Positions 25,789 through 33,964 of a stretch of DNA of 64,000 nt are shown piece after piece (the first letter of the stretch is position 1; each line of letters starts with the position of its first letter). Made by a program: the position numbers and the translations under genes. The stretch spans positions 84,137 to 148,136 of the forward strand of contig CAIPVV010000053.1 in assembly GCA_903868595.1 (NCBI GenBank), written 5' to 3'. The stretch is from an uncultured Pseudomonadota bacterium (lineage in GTDB: Bacteria > Pseudomonadota > Gammaproteobacteria > Steroidobacterales > Steroidobacteraceae). Below the pieces are notes generated by a model, which saw nothing but the letters and a program-made list of their open reading frames with translations, made no database searches and had not been told where the DNA came from.

Positions 25789-25881
25789 GTGAACACCCTC
25801 GTCAGAAACCTGATCTGGTTTACGGTTGCCGTCGGAACGGCCCTGCTCGCCACCGCCGTCATCTCGCTGGCCAGCACGTAA
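25789..25881 (+). CDS. Very small predicted membrane peptide (30 aa)
   Basis: A GTG preceded by GGAGG at eight bases opens a 30-codon frame: VNTLVRNLIWFTVAVGTALL, then ATAVISLAST and a TAA stop. It is a single hydrophobic helix with a short positively charged start, in keeping with a small inner-membrane protein. It lies between the GTCAG direct repeat and the two-component genes and so may be a target of that system. It is too short for database-style recognition; the ribosome site and clean helix are the evidence. Confidence 0.5.
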   Translation: MNTLVRNLIWFTVAVGTALLATAVISLAST

Positions 25882-25986
25882 GTTCCACCGGCATCGCCCC
25901 GGACAGACCCGCCTTAGCGGCCGCGCCGGGCATCAGCTCGCAGTCGGGCAGTGCCGCCTGCGTAGGCGCTGAACAGGCGCATCCCT

Positions 25987-26012
25987 GCCCGGGCCGGTAA
26001 ACCGGCGCGGGC
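25987..26012 (+). terminator. GC-rich hairpin between the small ORF and the response regulator
   Basis: GCCCGGGCCGG (25987-25997) pairs with CCGGCGCGGGC (26002-26012), one mismatch, around a TAAA loop. There is no T run, so it may be a weak or Rho-assisted terminator, or a structure in the leader of the downstream operon. Confidence 0.35.
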
Positions 26013-26052
26013 GCCAGAGCAAGGCCCCGAGCCGCGCGGTATCCTGCAAATC

Positions 26053-26721
26053 ATGAGAGCCCTAGTAGTCGAGGACGATCCGGTGATCCGGGATGCGGTG
26101 TGCCGCGCATTGAGCCGCGAGGGCTATGCCGCGGACTCCGTCGGCAGCGCCGAGCAGGCCAAATCCGCGCTGCATGCCGAGCACTTTGACCTCGCGATCG
26201 TGGACATCGGCTTGCCGGCCGAGGACGGACTGCAATTGCTGCGGGACCTGCGCCGCCGCGGCAACAGCCTGCCCGTGCTCATGCTGACCGCGCGAGACGG
26301 GCTTCAGGATCGCGTGAGCGCGCTGGACCTGGGAGCCGATGACTACCTCACCAAGCCGTTCGACGTACCGGAACTGCTGGCCCGCTGCCGCGCCCTGCTG
26401 CGGCGGGCCAACGGCGTCGCCAGTGCGCAGATCCAGCTGGGCGCGCTGACCGTGGACCTGGGGCGCAAGGAACTGCTGTTGCACGGCACGGCTCTGGATA
26501 TCACGCAGCGCGAGTGGTCCGTCATCGAGTGTCTCGCGCTCAATGCCGGCCACATCGTCTCCAAGGAGAAGCTGCTGACTGCCGTCTCCGGCTGGGGCGA
26601 GGAAATCACCCCCAACGCCATCGAGGTCTACGTGTCCCGCGTGCGGGCGAAGCTCGCCGGCGCGGCGATCATCCACGCCGTCAGGGGACTTGGCTATCGG
26701 CTCGATGAACAGCCCAGCTAG
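26053..26721 (+). CDS. OmpR-family response regulator (TctD/QseB-like)
   Basis: The 222-residue regulator has a receiver domain (VVEDDPVIRDAV, LAIVDIGLPAEDGLQLL with the phosphoacceptor Asp, MLTARDGLQDRV, DYLTKPFDV) and a winged-helix output domain (LDITQREWSVIECLALNAGH, AIEVYVSRVRAKLAGAAI, HAVRGLGYRLDEQ). The kinase gene overlaps its end. The 11-bp-spaced GTCAG repeats on both sides of the pair are plausible binding sites. Confidence 0.93.
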   Translation: MRALVVEDDPVIRDAVCRALSREGYAADSVGSAEQAKSALHAEHFDLAIVDIGLPAEDGLQLLRDLRRRGNSLPVLMLTARDGLQDRVSALDLGADDYLTKPFDVPELLARCRALLRRANGVASAQIQLGALTVDLGRKELLLHGTALDITQREWSVIECLALNAGHIVSKEKLLTAVSGWGEEITPNAIEVYVSRVRAKLAGAAIIHAVRGLGYRLDEQPS

Positions 26722-28102
26722 CCGCGCCGCGTCGATCCGGCGTCGCTTGCTGACGCTGCTGATCGTGCCGGTGTCCGTGGCGCTACTGGTGGGCACGGTC
26801 GGCGACTACTTCTCCAGCATCCGCCCGATCCGCGACGCCTACGACCAGGGCCTGGCCGACGCGGCCCTCGCGCTGGCCCTGAACATCCAGGTGGACGCCG
26901 AGCAGCATATCGACGCGCATGTGCCCAACGAGGCACTCACGCTGCTGCGCACGGACCTGGCGGACACGATTTACTTTCGCATCGCCAGCCCCGACCACGA
27001 GACGCTCGCCGGGGATCCTGACCTGCCCGAGGCCCCGCTAGCCCCCTTCAACCCGAGCCACCAGACGGTGACGTACCGCGGCGCACCGATCCGGCTGGCC
27101 ACCTACCGGGACCCGACCCGTGCCGGCGTGGTGACGGTCACCGTCGGCGAGACGCTTAACAAGCGCACCGGCGTGCGCTCGCGCCTGTGGAGCACCGCAC
27201 TGGCCCTGGACCTGGTGGAGATGCTGGCGCTGCTGGCCTGTGTGTGGATCGCGGTGCGCCTGGCGCTCAAGCCCCTGCAGGGCCTGGGCGATGAGCTCGC
27301 CAAGCGCTCGGCGACGGACCTCAAGCCCCTGCCGACGCAATCGGTGCCGCTGGAAGTGCTGCCCATGGTGGCGCGCCTCAATGCATTGCTGAAGACCCTG
27401 GAGTCCAGCAGCCAGGCCGAGCGGCAGTTCCTGGAGAGCGCAGCCCACCAGCTGCGAACGCCGCTGGCCGGCATGCTCGCCCAGCTGGAACTGCTGATCG
27501 AAGATGAGCCCGACGCCTCGCGGCGCGACCGCCTGTCGCTCACGCGCGAATCCGCGCAGCGCCTCTCGCGCACGACCCACCAGTTGCTGGCCCTGGCACG
27601 CTCCGAGCACGGCGCCTACGCCTTTGGGGACCTTCGCCCGGTAGACCTTGCGGCAATCGCCACCGAGGCCATCGCGGCGGACCTCTCCCGCTCCAGCGCC
27701 GCCGGTATCGACCTGGGTGCGGAGCTTGAGCCGGCTACGGTGCAGGGCATCGAATGGCTGCTGGGCGAAGCGGTCCGTAACCTGCTGGACAACGCCCTCA
27801 CGTACACGCCGGCGGGCGGCCTCATTACCGTGCGTACCGGCCACGACGGCCGCGAACCGTTCCTGGAAATCCTCGACAGTGGCAGCGGCATCTGCCCATC
27901 GGAGCGGGCCCTCGTGCCGGAGCGATTCTACCGAGGCCAGCAGTCCCGCGGCAGCGGCAGTGGGCTCGGACTGGCTATCGTCGCGGACGTGGCTCGTCGC
28001 CACGAGGCGCGCCTGCAGATCGACGACGGGCCGGGAGGGCTCGGCACGCGCATTCGGCTGCAGTTCCCGGCACAACCCGACGGGAAAATACCGGACCGCT
28101 GA
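26705..28102 (+). CDS. Sensor histidine kinase (TctE-like)
   Basis: The 465-residue kinase has a first helix (LLTLLIVPVSVALLVGTVGD), a periplasmic 2CSK_N-type sensor (IRPIRDAYDQGLADAALALA, DLADTIYFRIASPD), a second helix (LALDLVEMLALLACVWIAVR), a HAMP-like linker, H-box FLESAAHQLRTPLAGMLAQL, N-box EAVRNLLDNALTYTPAGG and G boxes LDSGSGICPSE and GSGLGLAIVAD. TctE-type sensors often read tricarboxylates or cell-envelope stress, but no transporter for such a ligand is adjacent. The ATG at 26705 overlaps the regulator gene by 17 bases. Confidence 0.92.
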   Translation: MNSPASRAASIRRRLLTLLIVPVSVALLVGTVGDYFSSIRPIRDAYDQGLADAALALALNIQVDAEQHIDAHVPNEALTLLRTDLADTIYFRIASPDHETLAGDPDLPEAPLAPFNPSHQTVTYRGAPIRLATYRDPTRAGVVTVTVGETLNKRTGVRSRLWSTALALDLVEMLALLACVWIAVRLALKPLQGLGDELAKRSATDLKPLPTQSVPLEVLPMVARLNALLKTLESSSQAERQFLESAAHQLRTPLAGMLAQLELLIEDEPDASRRDRLSLTRESAQRLSRTTHQLLALARSEHGAYAFGDLRPVDLAAIATEAIAADLSRSSAAGIDLGAELEPATVQGIEWLLGEAVRNLLDNALTYTPAGGLITVRTGHDGREPFLEILDSGSGICPSERALVPERFYRGQQSRGSGSGLGLAIVADVARRHEARLQIDDGPGGLGTRIRLQFPAQPDGKIPDR

Positions 28103-28106
28103 ACCC

Positions 28107-28122
28107 GTCAGTCTGCCGTCAG
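28107..28122. promoter_or_regulatory. Direct repeat GTCAG-N6-GTCAG, putative OmpR-type operator
   Basis: GTCAG at 28107-28111 and 28118-28122, 11 bases start to start, lies immediately after the kinase stop and about 100 bases before a lipoprotein gene. Sequence and spacing match the repeat at 25724, suggesting that the regulator also controls the downstream secreted-protein genes. Confidence 0.5.
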
Positions 28123-28219
28123 CGGCTCGTGGGAGCGTAGGCGCCAAGACTTTGGGAAACGCTCGTGGTGACAACCACGCCGACGGGTAATCCAGACCCG
28201 TTGTTCACAAGGATGCAGC

Positions 28220-28714
28220 ATGTTGCCTCGCCGTCGCCGGTGCCTGCCGCGCGCCATCTTGCGCCACGGGTTGATCGCGGTTGCCACGCTGCTGGCCGCC
28301 TGCGGCCGCGGCGCCGATGCCGTGCCGACGCACTACGCGGTGCAACTGGCGGTCGCGAGCGCCTCGCCCGTAGAGTGCAGCGGGATCGTTGGCATCCGCT
28401 TCCAGCCGGTGCAGCTCCTTGACTTGCCGAAGGGCAAGACCGATCCGGTGCTGGCCCTCACCGACCGGGTCCGTATCCAGGGCACGCCCCTGAAGGACAG
28501 GGCCGGCCGCTGGCGCTGCACGCAGACCTACGAGAGCGGCGCGCTGGCCGCCGGCAAGTGGCAGGTCGTGGGCGAGTTCGCCGACGGCTCCCAGAGTTGC
28601 CTGCGGGACGCGGCACCCGGCCAGCCGAACGCGGTTAAGATCGACCAGGCGGAGGGCTGCAGTGACTGGGACGGGCATTCCGCTCCCGCCTCGCCGGCCA
28701 CCGCCCCGCCGTAG
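28220..28714 (+). CDS. Hypothetical lipoprotein (164 aa)
   Basis: An Arg-rich start and a hydrophobic segment end in a lipobox (LIAVATLLAAC), followed by a mature domain with paired cysteines (SASPVECSGIVGIRFQPV, GRWRCTQTYESG, GSQSCLRDAAPG, AEGCSDWDG). The predominantly beta composition and cysteines suggest a disulfide-stabilised periplasmic domain. I do not recognise the family. It lies downstream of a putative OmpR-type operator and 24 bases ahead of another small exported protein, so it is probably part of the regulon of the preceding two-component system. Confidence 0.6.
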   Translation: MLPRRRRCLPRAILRHGLIAVATLLAACGRGADAVPTHYAVQLAVASASPVECSGIVGIRFQPVQLLDLPKGKTDPVLALTDRVRIQGTPLKDRAGRWRCTQTYESGALAAGKWQVVGEFADGSQSCLRDAAPGQPNAVKIDQAEGCSDWDGHSAPASPATAPP

Positions 28715-28738
28715 TCGCCTGACCAGGAGAACGCTGCC

Positions 28739-29143
28739 ATGGACCGCCGATCACCGGCTTTCGCCGCCCTCGCCGCCCTCGCCATCGTGGTCCTGGGCCC
28801 ACTGACCTGCGCCGCCGCCGAGCCCGACGTGCGCATTCCGTTTGCCAACTACGGCGGCATCAACGACTGGCGGGCCGACGGCAGCTCCGCCATCTACATT
28901 CAGGGTCGCAACCGCAGCTGGTATCACGCCGAACTCCTGGGCTCGTGCACTGACCTGCCCTTCGCCGAACACGTGGGCTTCGTCGTGGAGCCCAACGGCG
29001 AATTCGACCGTTTCTCGGAAATCATCGTGGGTCACCAGCGCTGCATCCTGAAATCGCTAACGAAAAGCGAGCCGCCGCCGACGAAGGCAAAGACCAAGGG
29101 CAAGACCGTGCCCACGCCGCCGACACCGCAGGCCAGCAAGTAG
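28739..29143 (+). CDS. Small exported protein, DUF6491-like
   Basis: The 134-residue protein has a signal peptide (FAALAALAIVVLGPLTCAAA) and a mature domain with VRIPFANYGGINDWRADGSS, AIYIQGRNRSWYHAELLGSC, LPFAEHVGFVVEPNGEFDRF and GHQRCILKSLTKSE, then a Lys/Pro/Thr-rich tail. The pattern of a single Cys pair and YIQGRNRSWYHA corresponds to the DUF6491 group of small periplasmic proteins of unknown role. It probably forms an operon with the lipoprotein 24 bases upstream. Confidence 0.65.
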   Translation: MDRRSPAFAALAALAIVVLGPLTCAAAEPDVRIPFANYGGINDWRADGSSAIYIQGRNRSWYHAELLGSCTDLPFAEHVGFVVEPNGEFDRFSEIIVGHQRCILKSLTKSEPPPTKAKTKGKTVPTPPTPQASK

Positions 29144-29171
29144 CGCTGCGCCAGCGCCAGGCGGGGATGCC

Positions 29172-29552
29172 CTAGCCCGGAATCAGCGGCACCGGCCGGT
29201 GGGCGTCGTACCGCCCGCCGGTCAACAGCGGGTGGCGACCGCGGTTTCGCGTCTCCTGGTGCATCGCCAGGGGCAGGCCGGGCGCGCGGTGCAGATAGCG
29301 GAAGATGTCCGATCCCTGGCTGACCACGCGCAGTCGCTCTTCCTGCCGGAAGAGCGTGGAGGACGGCCAGATCTGGATCCCCGGCGGCACGTCCACGCCG
29401 GGCGTCAGGGGGGCCTCGGCGAGGTGCGTGTGCACCGGTTGCTCAGGCCGGGGGCGCTGCAGATCCAGCGCGCGATGGCTTGCTCGCAGCCAGCCCAGCG
29501 CGACCGGCCCCGTAGCGAAGTTGGCGTCATGATGAATCGCACGGTGCCTCAA
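29172..29552 (-). pseudogene. C-terminal fragment of a CocE/NonD-type hydrolase
   Basis: The reverse strand encodes only the tail of an X-Pro dipeptidyl-peptidase/CocE-type acylhydrolase: VALGWLRASHRALD, PVHTHLAEAPLTPGVDVPPG, IQIWPSSTLFRQEERLRVVS, QGSDIFRYLH and RNRGRHPLLTGGRYDAHRPV. These match the jelly-roll C-terminal domain of the family. The catalytic alpha/beta-hydrolase domain (normally more than 400 residues) is missing, so it is a truncated relic. It adjoins the decayed toxin-antitoxin genes, consistent with a past insertion or deletion here. Confidence 0.75.
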
Positions 29553-29627
29553 TACGCAATGACGTATTCGCAGGGGTCCTGGGCCACGCAGCGCGCAGGT
29601 GGCACTGATGCCGTGCGCCGCCTTCAG

Positions 29628-29933
29628 TTATCTCAAGTACTCAGCAGCCTCCACCAAAATCCGCCCCTGCACGGATGACGCCCCCTTCGGCGACCGGATT
29701 CGGATGTCAATATCGCTGCCCAGCGCGGTCAGAAACCTCATCAACCGCTCGACGGATAAACCGTCCAGGCGATAGTTCTTCAGCGCAGAGATTTGGGGCT
29801 GATTGATGGCAAGGAGGCCAGCCGCCGGAGCCTGCGGCCGGTGACGGCTGGCGCTCCGCTCATTGATCGCGACCGCCAGGCGAACCTTCCTGTCGGGCTC
29901 TGCCGCATCGGGCAGCCCGAGGTCGGCAAACAC
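29628..29933 (-). CDS. HTH antitoxin-like protein of a decayed HigBA-type pair
   Basis: The 101-residue frame (GTG start) reads VFADLGLPDAAE, INQPQISALKNYRLDGLSVE, RLMRFLTALGSDIDIRIRSP, which is the XRE/HTH_37-type antitoxin paired with Gp49/HigB-like toxins. The helix-turn-helix centre is intact, but the segment before it (NERSASRHRPQAPAAGLLAI) has lost the usual residues (Ala-Thr-Gln before the helix), so DNA binding may be weakened. The toxin gene upstream is broken, which leaves this an orphan. Confidence 0.6.
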   Translation of the reverse strand: MFADLGLPDAAEPDRKVRLAVAINERSASRHRPQAPAAGLLAINQPQISALKNYRLDGLSVERLMRFLTALGSDIDIRIRSPKGASSVQGRILVEAAEYLR

Positions 29934-29944
29934 AGTGCCTGCGC

Positions 29945-30190
29945 AAACTTCACCGTGGAGATCGAGCGGAACGTGTCGCCGTCAGCATTGCTGACGACTT
30001 CAAACACCCCGGACCCTCGCCTTTCCACGGCTTGGCCGCTCCCTGCGTGCCGCCGTGCGGGGCGACGCCCCGTGCAAAGCCGACCTCGCGGTACACCGGT
30101 TCGGGCATCGCCAGCAGATCGCGCTTGCTGGAGGCCACCCCGTACAGGGGCCGCTCGGCCGGCGCTGGCGCGGGACCCCTGGAAGAGCAT
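29945..30190 (-). pseudogene. Frameshifted HigB/Gp49-like toxin
   Basis: Two frames together spell the toxin. LYGVASSKRDLLAMPEPVYR, then EVGFARGVAPHGGT and AAKPWKGEGPG in one frame, are continued in another by GVFEVVSNADGDTFRSISTV and KFAQALC. The first residues and the C-terminal third are missing, and the reading runs straight into the antitoxin start. The gene is therefore inactive, with at least one frameshift near 30020 and a deletion fusing it to the antitoxin. Confidence 0.7.
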
Positions 30191-30298
30191 CCTTGTTCTG
30201 GGATATTTGGCTAGCAGCCACTGCCGCTCAAGGGCGGCCGGCCCTGGCGGCCGATACCTGGGAGGATCGGTGGATCAGCCGGCGAAGACGAATTCGCG

Positions 30299-30940
30299 TC
30301 ACGGGACAAGGCCAGGCCACTCCTCGATCTTGATACGGGCCACCAGGGAAGTGCCGCCCTTGCCGTCCGGCAGCAGCACTAGCGTCTCGCCATCCTCCAC
30401 GGTGCGTGCCCACTGCGGGAAGGCGGCGCTGATCGTGGGGAAATGCGTGACGAGCAGCGTGTTGCCCGCGACCGGTGGCAGCGCGGCCTGCTGCCGCAGC
30501 CATTCGGCCTGTCCGGCGCCGGCGCCCTGCATGCTGGCTCCCCCCTCCCCCAGTTCCGGCACCGTGCGCGTAAGCACGAGACCCGCCAGGCGGATAGTCT
30601 GCCTGGCACGGTAGGTGGGACTGCTGAGCACCGTGGTTATCGGGATGCGCAATTGGCGCAGGGCCTGGCCCATGGCGGCGGCGCTGCGCCGGCCGGCCTC
30701 ATCCAGCTGGCGTTCCGGCGTGGTGTTGTCGGGATCGGCCGCGGCGCGTTCGGGAATCTCACGGGGCGAGCTGGCGTGCCGCATGACCAGCACGTAGCCA
30801 CCGTGCCGCAAGGCATCCGGCAGGCCGGCCCAGTCCGCCGCAGGCGACACCAGCGGCGGCAGCAGCAGCACGAACAGCCCCACGGCCCGGATCAGGAGAC
30901 GCGATCCCACGCGCTCAGACGCGAAGAGCAGTGCCCGCAT
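30299..30940 (-). CDS. Exported histidine phosphatase family protein
   Basis: The 213-residue protein has a hydrophobic N-terminal signal (LLIRAVGLFVLLLPPLVSPA) and a histidine-phosphatase core: GGYVLVMRHASSPREIPERA with the catalytic Arg-His pair, QLDEAGRRSAAAMGQALRQL, VLSSPTYRARQTIRLAG, and the second His in TLLVTHFPTISAAF. The first motif reads RHA where many members have RHG. It is probably a periplasmic phosphatase of unspecified substrate. The ATG at 30940 leaves a plausible signal peptide; a longer frame upstream is Arg-rich and unlikely. Confidence 0.85.
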   Translation of the reverse strand: MRALLFASERVGSRLLIRAVGLFVLLLPPLVSPAADWAGLPDALRHGGYVLVMRHASSPREIPERAAADPDNTTPERQLDEAGRRSAAAMGQALRQLRIPITTVLSSPTYRARQTIRLAGLVLTRTVPELGEGGASMQGAGAGQAEWLRQQAALPPVAGNTLLVTHFPTISAAFPQWARTVEDGETLVLLPDGKGGTSLVARIKIEEWPGLVP

Positions 30941-31067
30941 GCCTGCCGCCTGTGGTTGCAACCGCCCCGCCCTGGGGAGCGGGGCGGCAGTTGAAGGGTT
31001 CGCCGCGCCTGTGAACCGGGCGAGTGGGGCTCTCCCCTGCTCGCCCTGCGCGCGCGGCGGGCTGGCC

Positions 31068-31946
31068 TCAGGCCAGCGCGGTCTTGAACAGCTCGAGCAT
31101 CCGCGCCCAGGCTTTCTCGGCCATCTCGTGGTTATAGACCTGGGCATCGGGCGGGCACCAGCCGTGCATCGCGCCGGTGTACACCTCGATCTCCGCCTTC
31201 AGGTGGGCGCTGTCGAAGGCCTTGCGAAGCATGTTCTTGGCCTCTGGCTCGCGCTTGTCGTCGTTGTCGGCGATGGCGATGAGGAACTGGGCCTTCATCT
31301 TTGGCACGAGCAGGTGCGGGCTGTCAGCCGCGTCCGTGGCCAGGCTTGCGCCATGGAAAGAGGCGCCGGCACCCACGCGATCCGGGAACGCTGCCGCCGT
31401 GCGCATCGTGAACGGTCCACCCATGCAATAACCGGTCGTGGCCATCTTGCGCTTCTTGTCCACGCAGGCCTGCTTGTCCAGGAAGGCGATGAACGCCTTC
31501 GCGTCGGTCAACACGGGCATGGGCGTGAGCGAACCCATCAGCGCCATCAGCGAAGTGCGGGTTGCCGGATCGGAGAAGTCCGCGTGATCGGGCGCCGTCG
31601 GCGCCTTCTTCGCGCGGTAGAAGGGGTTGACGACGAGCACCGAATAGCCCGACTCGGCGAGCCGGCGCCCCATCTGGCGGAAGGAAGCCCGCAAGCCGAA
31701 GATGTCCGGCCAGACCAGCACGGCGGGATACTTGCCCTTGGCCGGATGCACGAAGTAGGCATCGGCAACGCCGTCCGGCGTCTTGATCTCCACCTCCGAC
31801 TCCATGACCTCGGCCGCACCGGCCACCGGCGGCAGCAGTGACACCAGGCCGGCCCCCAGACTCATCGCCCCGAACTGGCGACGCGACAGCGCCTTGTTCT
31901 TGAGCTGTTGTTCCAGCATGTCATCCATCGAATCCTGGTCACACAT
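31068..31946 (-). CDS. Dienelactone hydrolase family protein with Tat-like signal
   Basis: The 292-residue protein has a twin-arginine-like leader (LSRRQFGAMSLGAGLVSLLP). The hydrolase fold follows: YPAVLVWPDIFGLRASFRQM, SGYSVLVVNPFYRAKKAP, the nucleophile elbow ATTGYCMGGPFTMR (Cys nucleophile, as in true dienelactone hydrolases), the acid in AIADNDDKREPE and the catalytic His in YTGAMHGWCPPD. It hydrolyses lactones or esters; no chlorocatechol pathway is nearby. The ATG at 31946 has a good AGGAGG ribosome site. Export by Tat is inferred from the RR motif alone. Confidence 0.88.
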   Translation of the reverse strand: MCDQDSMDDMLEQQLKNKALSRRQFGAMSLGAGLVSLLPPVAGAAEVMESEVEIKTPDGVADAYFVHPAKGKYPAVLVWPDIFGLRASFRQMGRRLAESGYSVLVVNPFYRAKKAPTAPDHADFSDPATRTSLMALMGSLTPMPVLTDAKAFIAFLDKQACVDKKRKMATTGYCMGGPFTMRTAAAFPDRVGAGASFHGASLATDAADSPHLLVPKMKAQFLIAIADNDDKREPEAKNMLRKAFDSAHLKAEIEVYTGAMHGWCPPDAQVYNHEMAEKAWARMLELFKTALA

Positions 31947-32230
31947 CTGTAATGCCTCCTCTTGCGGGGGGTTAGGGCCAATGCGGGCCGGTACGCCACA
32001 TGAACGCAGGATGTTGCGCCGTCCCAGCCGGCCGGCGCAAGCACCCCCCCGGGACCGTGCGCGGCCCGGCTGCCACGGCCCTGCCGGGCAGGCGGCTGCG
32101 CGGGCTCCCGCCGGCCTGGCGGGATGCTGCAGCCAGCCCAAACCGCCGGCCCTAGGCACAAGAACGACTGGTGCGGCCGTCGGGTTGGCGTACGGTGGCG
32201 AGGCCCTCTTACGATACGCAGAGGCCTGTC

Positions 32231-32893
32231 ATGAATACGATGGCCAAGTTGGCGTTGGGGTTGATGGGGCAGCTGCGCCCGAAACCGGCTGTGGGCGATG
32301 CCACCTCCCGAATCGGCCTGCCACCGCCGGCGCTGCACGGCGGACTGCCGCTGATGGACGCGCTGCGGCAACGGGCCTCGAACCGCGAGTTCGCGAGCAC
32401 ACCCCTCCCGTTGCCGGTGCTCTCGAACCTGCTGTGGGCGGCCTACGGCATCAATCGTCCGGTCGAGGGCGGGCGTACCGCACCGTCGGCGCTGAACGCG
32501 CAGGAGATCGACGTGCTGCTGGCCCTGCCGACGGGCGCGTATCGCTACGAAGCGGCGACTCACTCGCTGCAGCTCATCGCGGCGGTGGACCTGCGCCGCG
32601 TGACCGGCTACCAGGACTTCGTCGACGCGGCGCCGCTGGATCTGGTGTACGTCGCCGACCACGGGCGCATGGGCCGGATCCCGGTTGGGCAGCGGGAAAG
32701 CTATGCCTCCGTTGCCGCCGGGGCCATCGCCCAGAACGTGTACCTGCAGTGTGCCAGCCTGGGATTGGTCACGGTGCTGCGGGCGTGGATCGACCGCGAG
32801 GCGCTGGCCACGGCACTGGGCCTCGCGCCTGATCAGCCGGTCGTGCTCTCGCAGACGGTGGGCTACCCGAAGGCCGCCACCGAAGGAGCCTGA
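32231..32893 (+). CDS. SagB/ThcOx-type nitroreductase family protein
   Basis: The 220-residue flavoprotein has the FMN-binding start DALRQRASNREFASTPLPLP, VLSNLLWAAYGINRP, GRTAPSALNAQEIDVLLALP, a central YRYEAATHSLQLI and YASVAAGAIAQNVYLQCASL, GLVTVLRAWIDREALA. This matches the SagB-like nitroreductases, stand-alone homologues of the azoline dehydrogenases; most single copies act on unknown small substrates. No YcaO or precursor peptide is near, so a RiPP role is unlikely. The ATG at 32231 is followed by a short amphipathic leader that could be a weak signal anchor. Confidence 0.85.
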   Translation: MNTMAKLALGLMGQLRPKPAVGDATSRIGLPPPALHGGLPLMDALRQRASNREFASTPLPLPVLSNLLWAAYGINRPVEGGRTAPSALNAQEIDVLLALPTGAYRYEAATHSLQLIAAVDLRRVTGYQDFVDAAPLDLVYVADHGRMGRIPVGQRESYASVAAGAIAQNVYLQCASLGLVTVLRAWIDREALATALGLAPDQPVVLSQTVGYPKAATEGA

Positions 32894-33080
32894 GGCCTGC
32901 GCCTCGCAAGCCCAGGGCTTTGCGGGTCAGCCCCGAAGCTTGCCCCGCAGCCGCTGCCCAGCGAGGCTCCCCAGGCCGACGGCGGCGGGTACCGGCGCGA
33001 CAGCGCAAAGCGCCGCAGCCGCGGCGGCCGCGCCGCTGCAGCCGGTTGCTGCGAAGCTCGCCTGCCGTTGGAGGTTCTCG

Positions 33081-33827
33081 TCAGGAGGTCCCGGGGGGCC
33101 GCGGGCTGGGGGGCTTGCCGCCGGAGGCCGCGCGCGACAGAAGCCGCTGCACTTGCTCGTCCGGCACTTGATCAAAGCGCTCATACCACTGGCCTACGCT
33201 CAGGAAGTCATCGGGAACTTGCAGCAACACCACGTCGTCGGCCTCGCCGCGCAGCAACGCTGCCGCCTCCCGTGAACCGACCGGGGCCGCGCAGACAATG
33301 CGCGATGCACCCGCCTGGCGGGCCGAGCGCACGGCCGCCAGCATCGTGGCCCCGGTGGCCAGCCCGTCATCCACCAGCACCGCCGTCTTGCCCTGAAGCG
33401 CAAGCGGCGGCAGCCCGCGGCGATACAGCTGTTCGCGCCGGGCAAGCTCCGCCAGCTCGCGCCGCTCAATGTCCTTGAAATCCTGCTCGCGACCCCTCCA
33501 ACGCAGGCGCAGGCCCGGATCCACCACCACCACGCCACCCGGCGCGACGGCGCCAAATGCCCGCTCCGGCTCTCCCGGCAGGCCCAGCTTGCGCACCGGC
33601 AGCACGTCCAGCGGGGCCTGCAGGGTGTGCGCCACCTCATAGGCCAGGGGTACGCCACCGCGCGGCAACCCCAGCACCACCACGTGCGGGCCCAGCGGGC
33701 GAGCCCGCAGCGCTGCCCCCAGCCGTTGGCCTGCGAGTTCGCGGTCCGTGTAGATTTCGAGCCTGCCGGGCGTCATCGCCACCACCGTGCGCAACGCAGT
33801 CGAGAAGTTTGCATCGTGCGCGCCCAC
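33081..33827 (-). CDS. Phosphoribosyltransferase-fold protein
   Basis: The 248-residue protein has a PRTase type I fold: IYTDRELAGQRLGAALRARP, VVVLGLPRGGVPLAYEVAHT, LDVLPVRKLGLPGEPERAFG, and the PRPP loop GKTAVLVDDGLATGATMLAA. This matches the stand-alone predicted phosphoribosyltransferases often linked to universal-stress and CBS proteins in stress regulons of proteobacteria. A CBS-protein relic lies divergently next to it. Two starts are possible (33827 or 33776); the second would begin MTPGRLEIYTD and fits the family better, so the first 17 residues are doubtful. Confidence 0.85.
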   Translation of the reverse strand: MGAHDANFSTALRTVVAMTPGRLEIYTDRELAGQRLGAALRARPLGPHVVVLGLPRGGVPLAYEVAHTLQAPLDVLPVRKLGLPGEPERAFGAVAPGGVVVVDPGLRLRWRGREQDFKDIERRELAELARREQLYRRGLPPLALQGKTAVLVDDGLATGATMLAAVRSARQAGASRIVCAAPVGSREAAALLRGEADDVVLLQVPDDFLSVGQWYERFDQVPDEQVQRLLSRAASGGKPPSPRPPGTS

Positions 33828-33964
33828 CGCGGCGCTGACATGCGCACAACTACATAGCGCAGTATCTATCGTTTAGGGCTCGATACCGAGGCGCTAGCGG
33901 GGCGTGTTGCCTGGCCTTGTGCAGGTCCGGGCGCTCGGTCCGCGCCAGAGCACGTAACAAGACG

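Noticed and set aside
32231..32893. SagB-like protein as part of a thiazole/oxazole RiPP cluster
   Set aside because: No YcaO cyclodehydratase, precursor peptide or transporter is nearby; single SagB-like nitroreductases are common outside such clusters.
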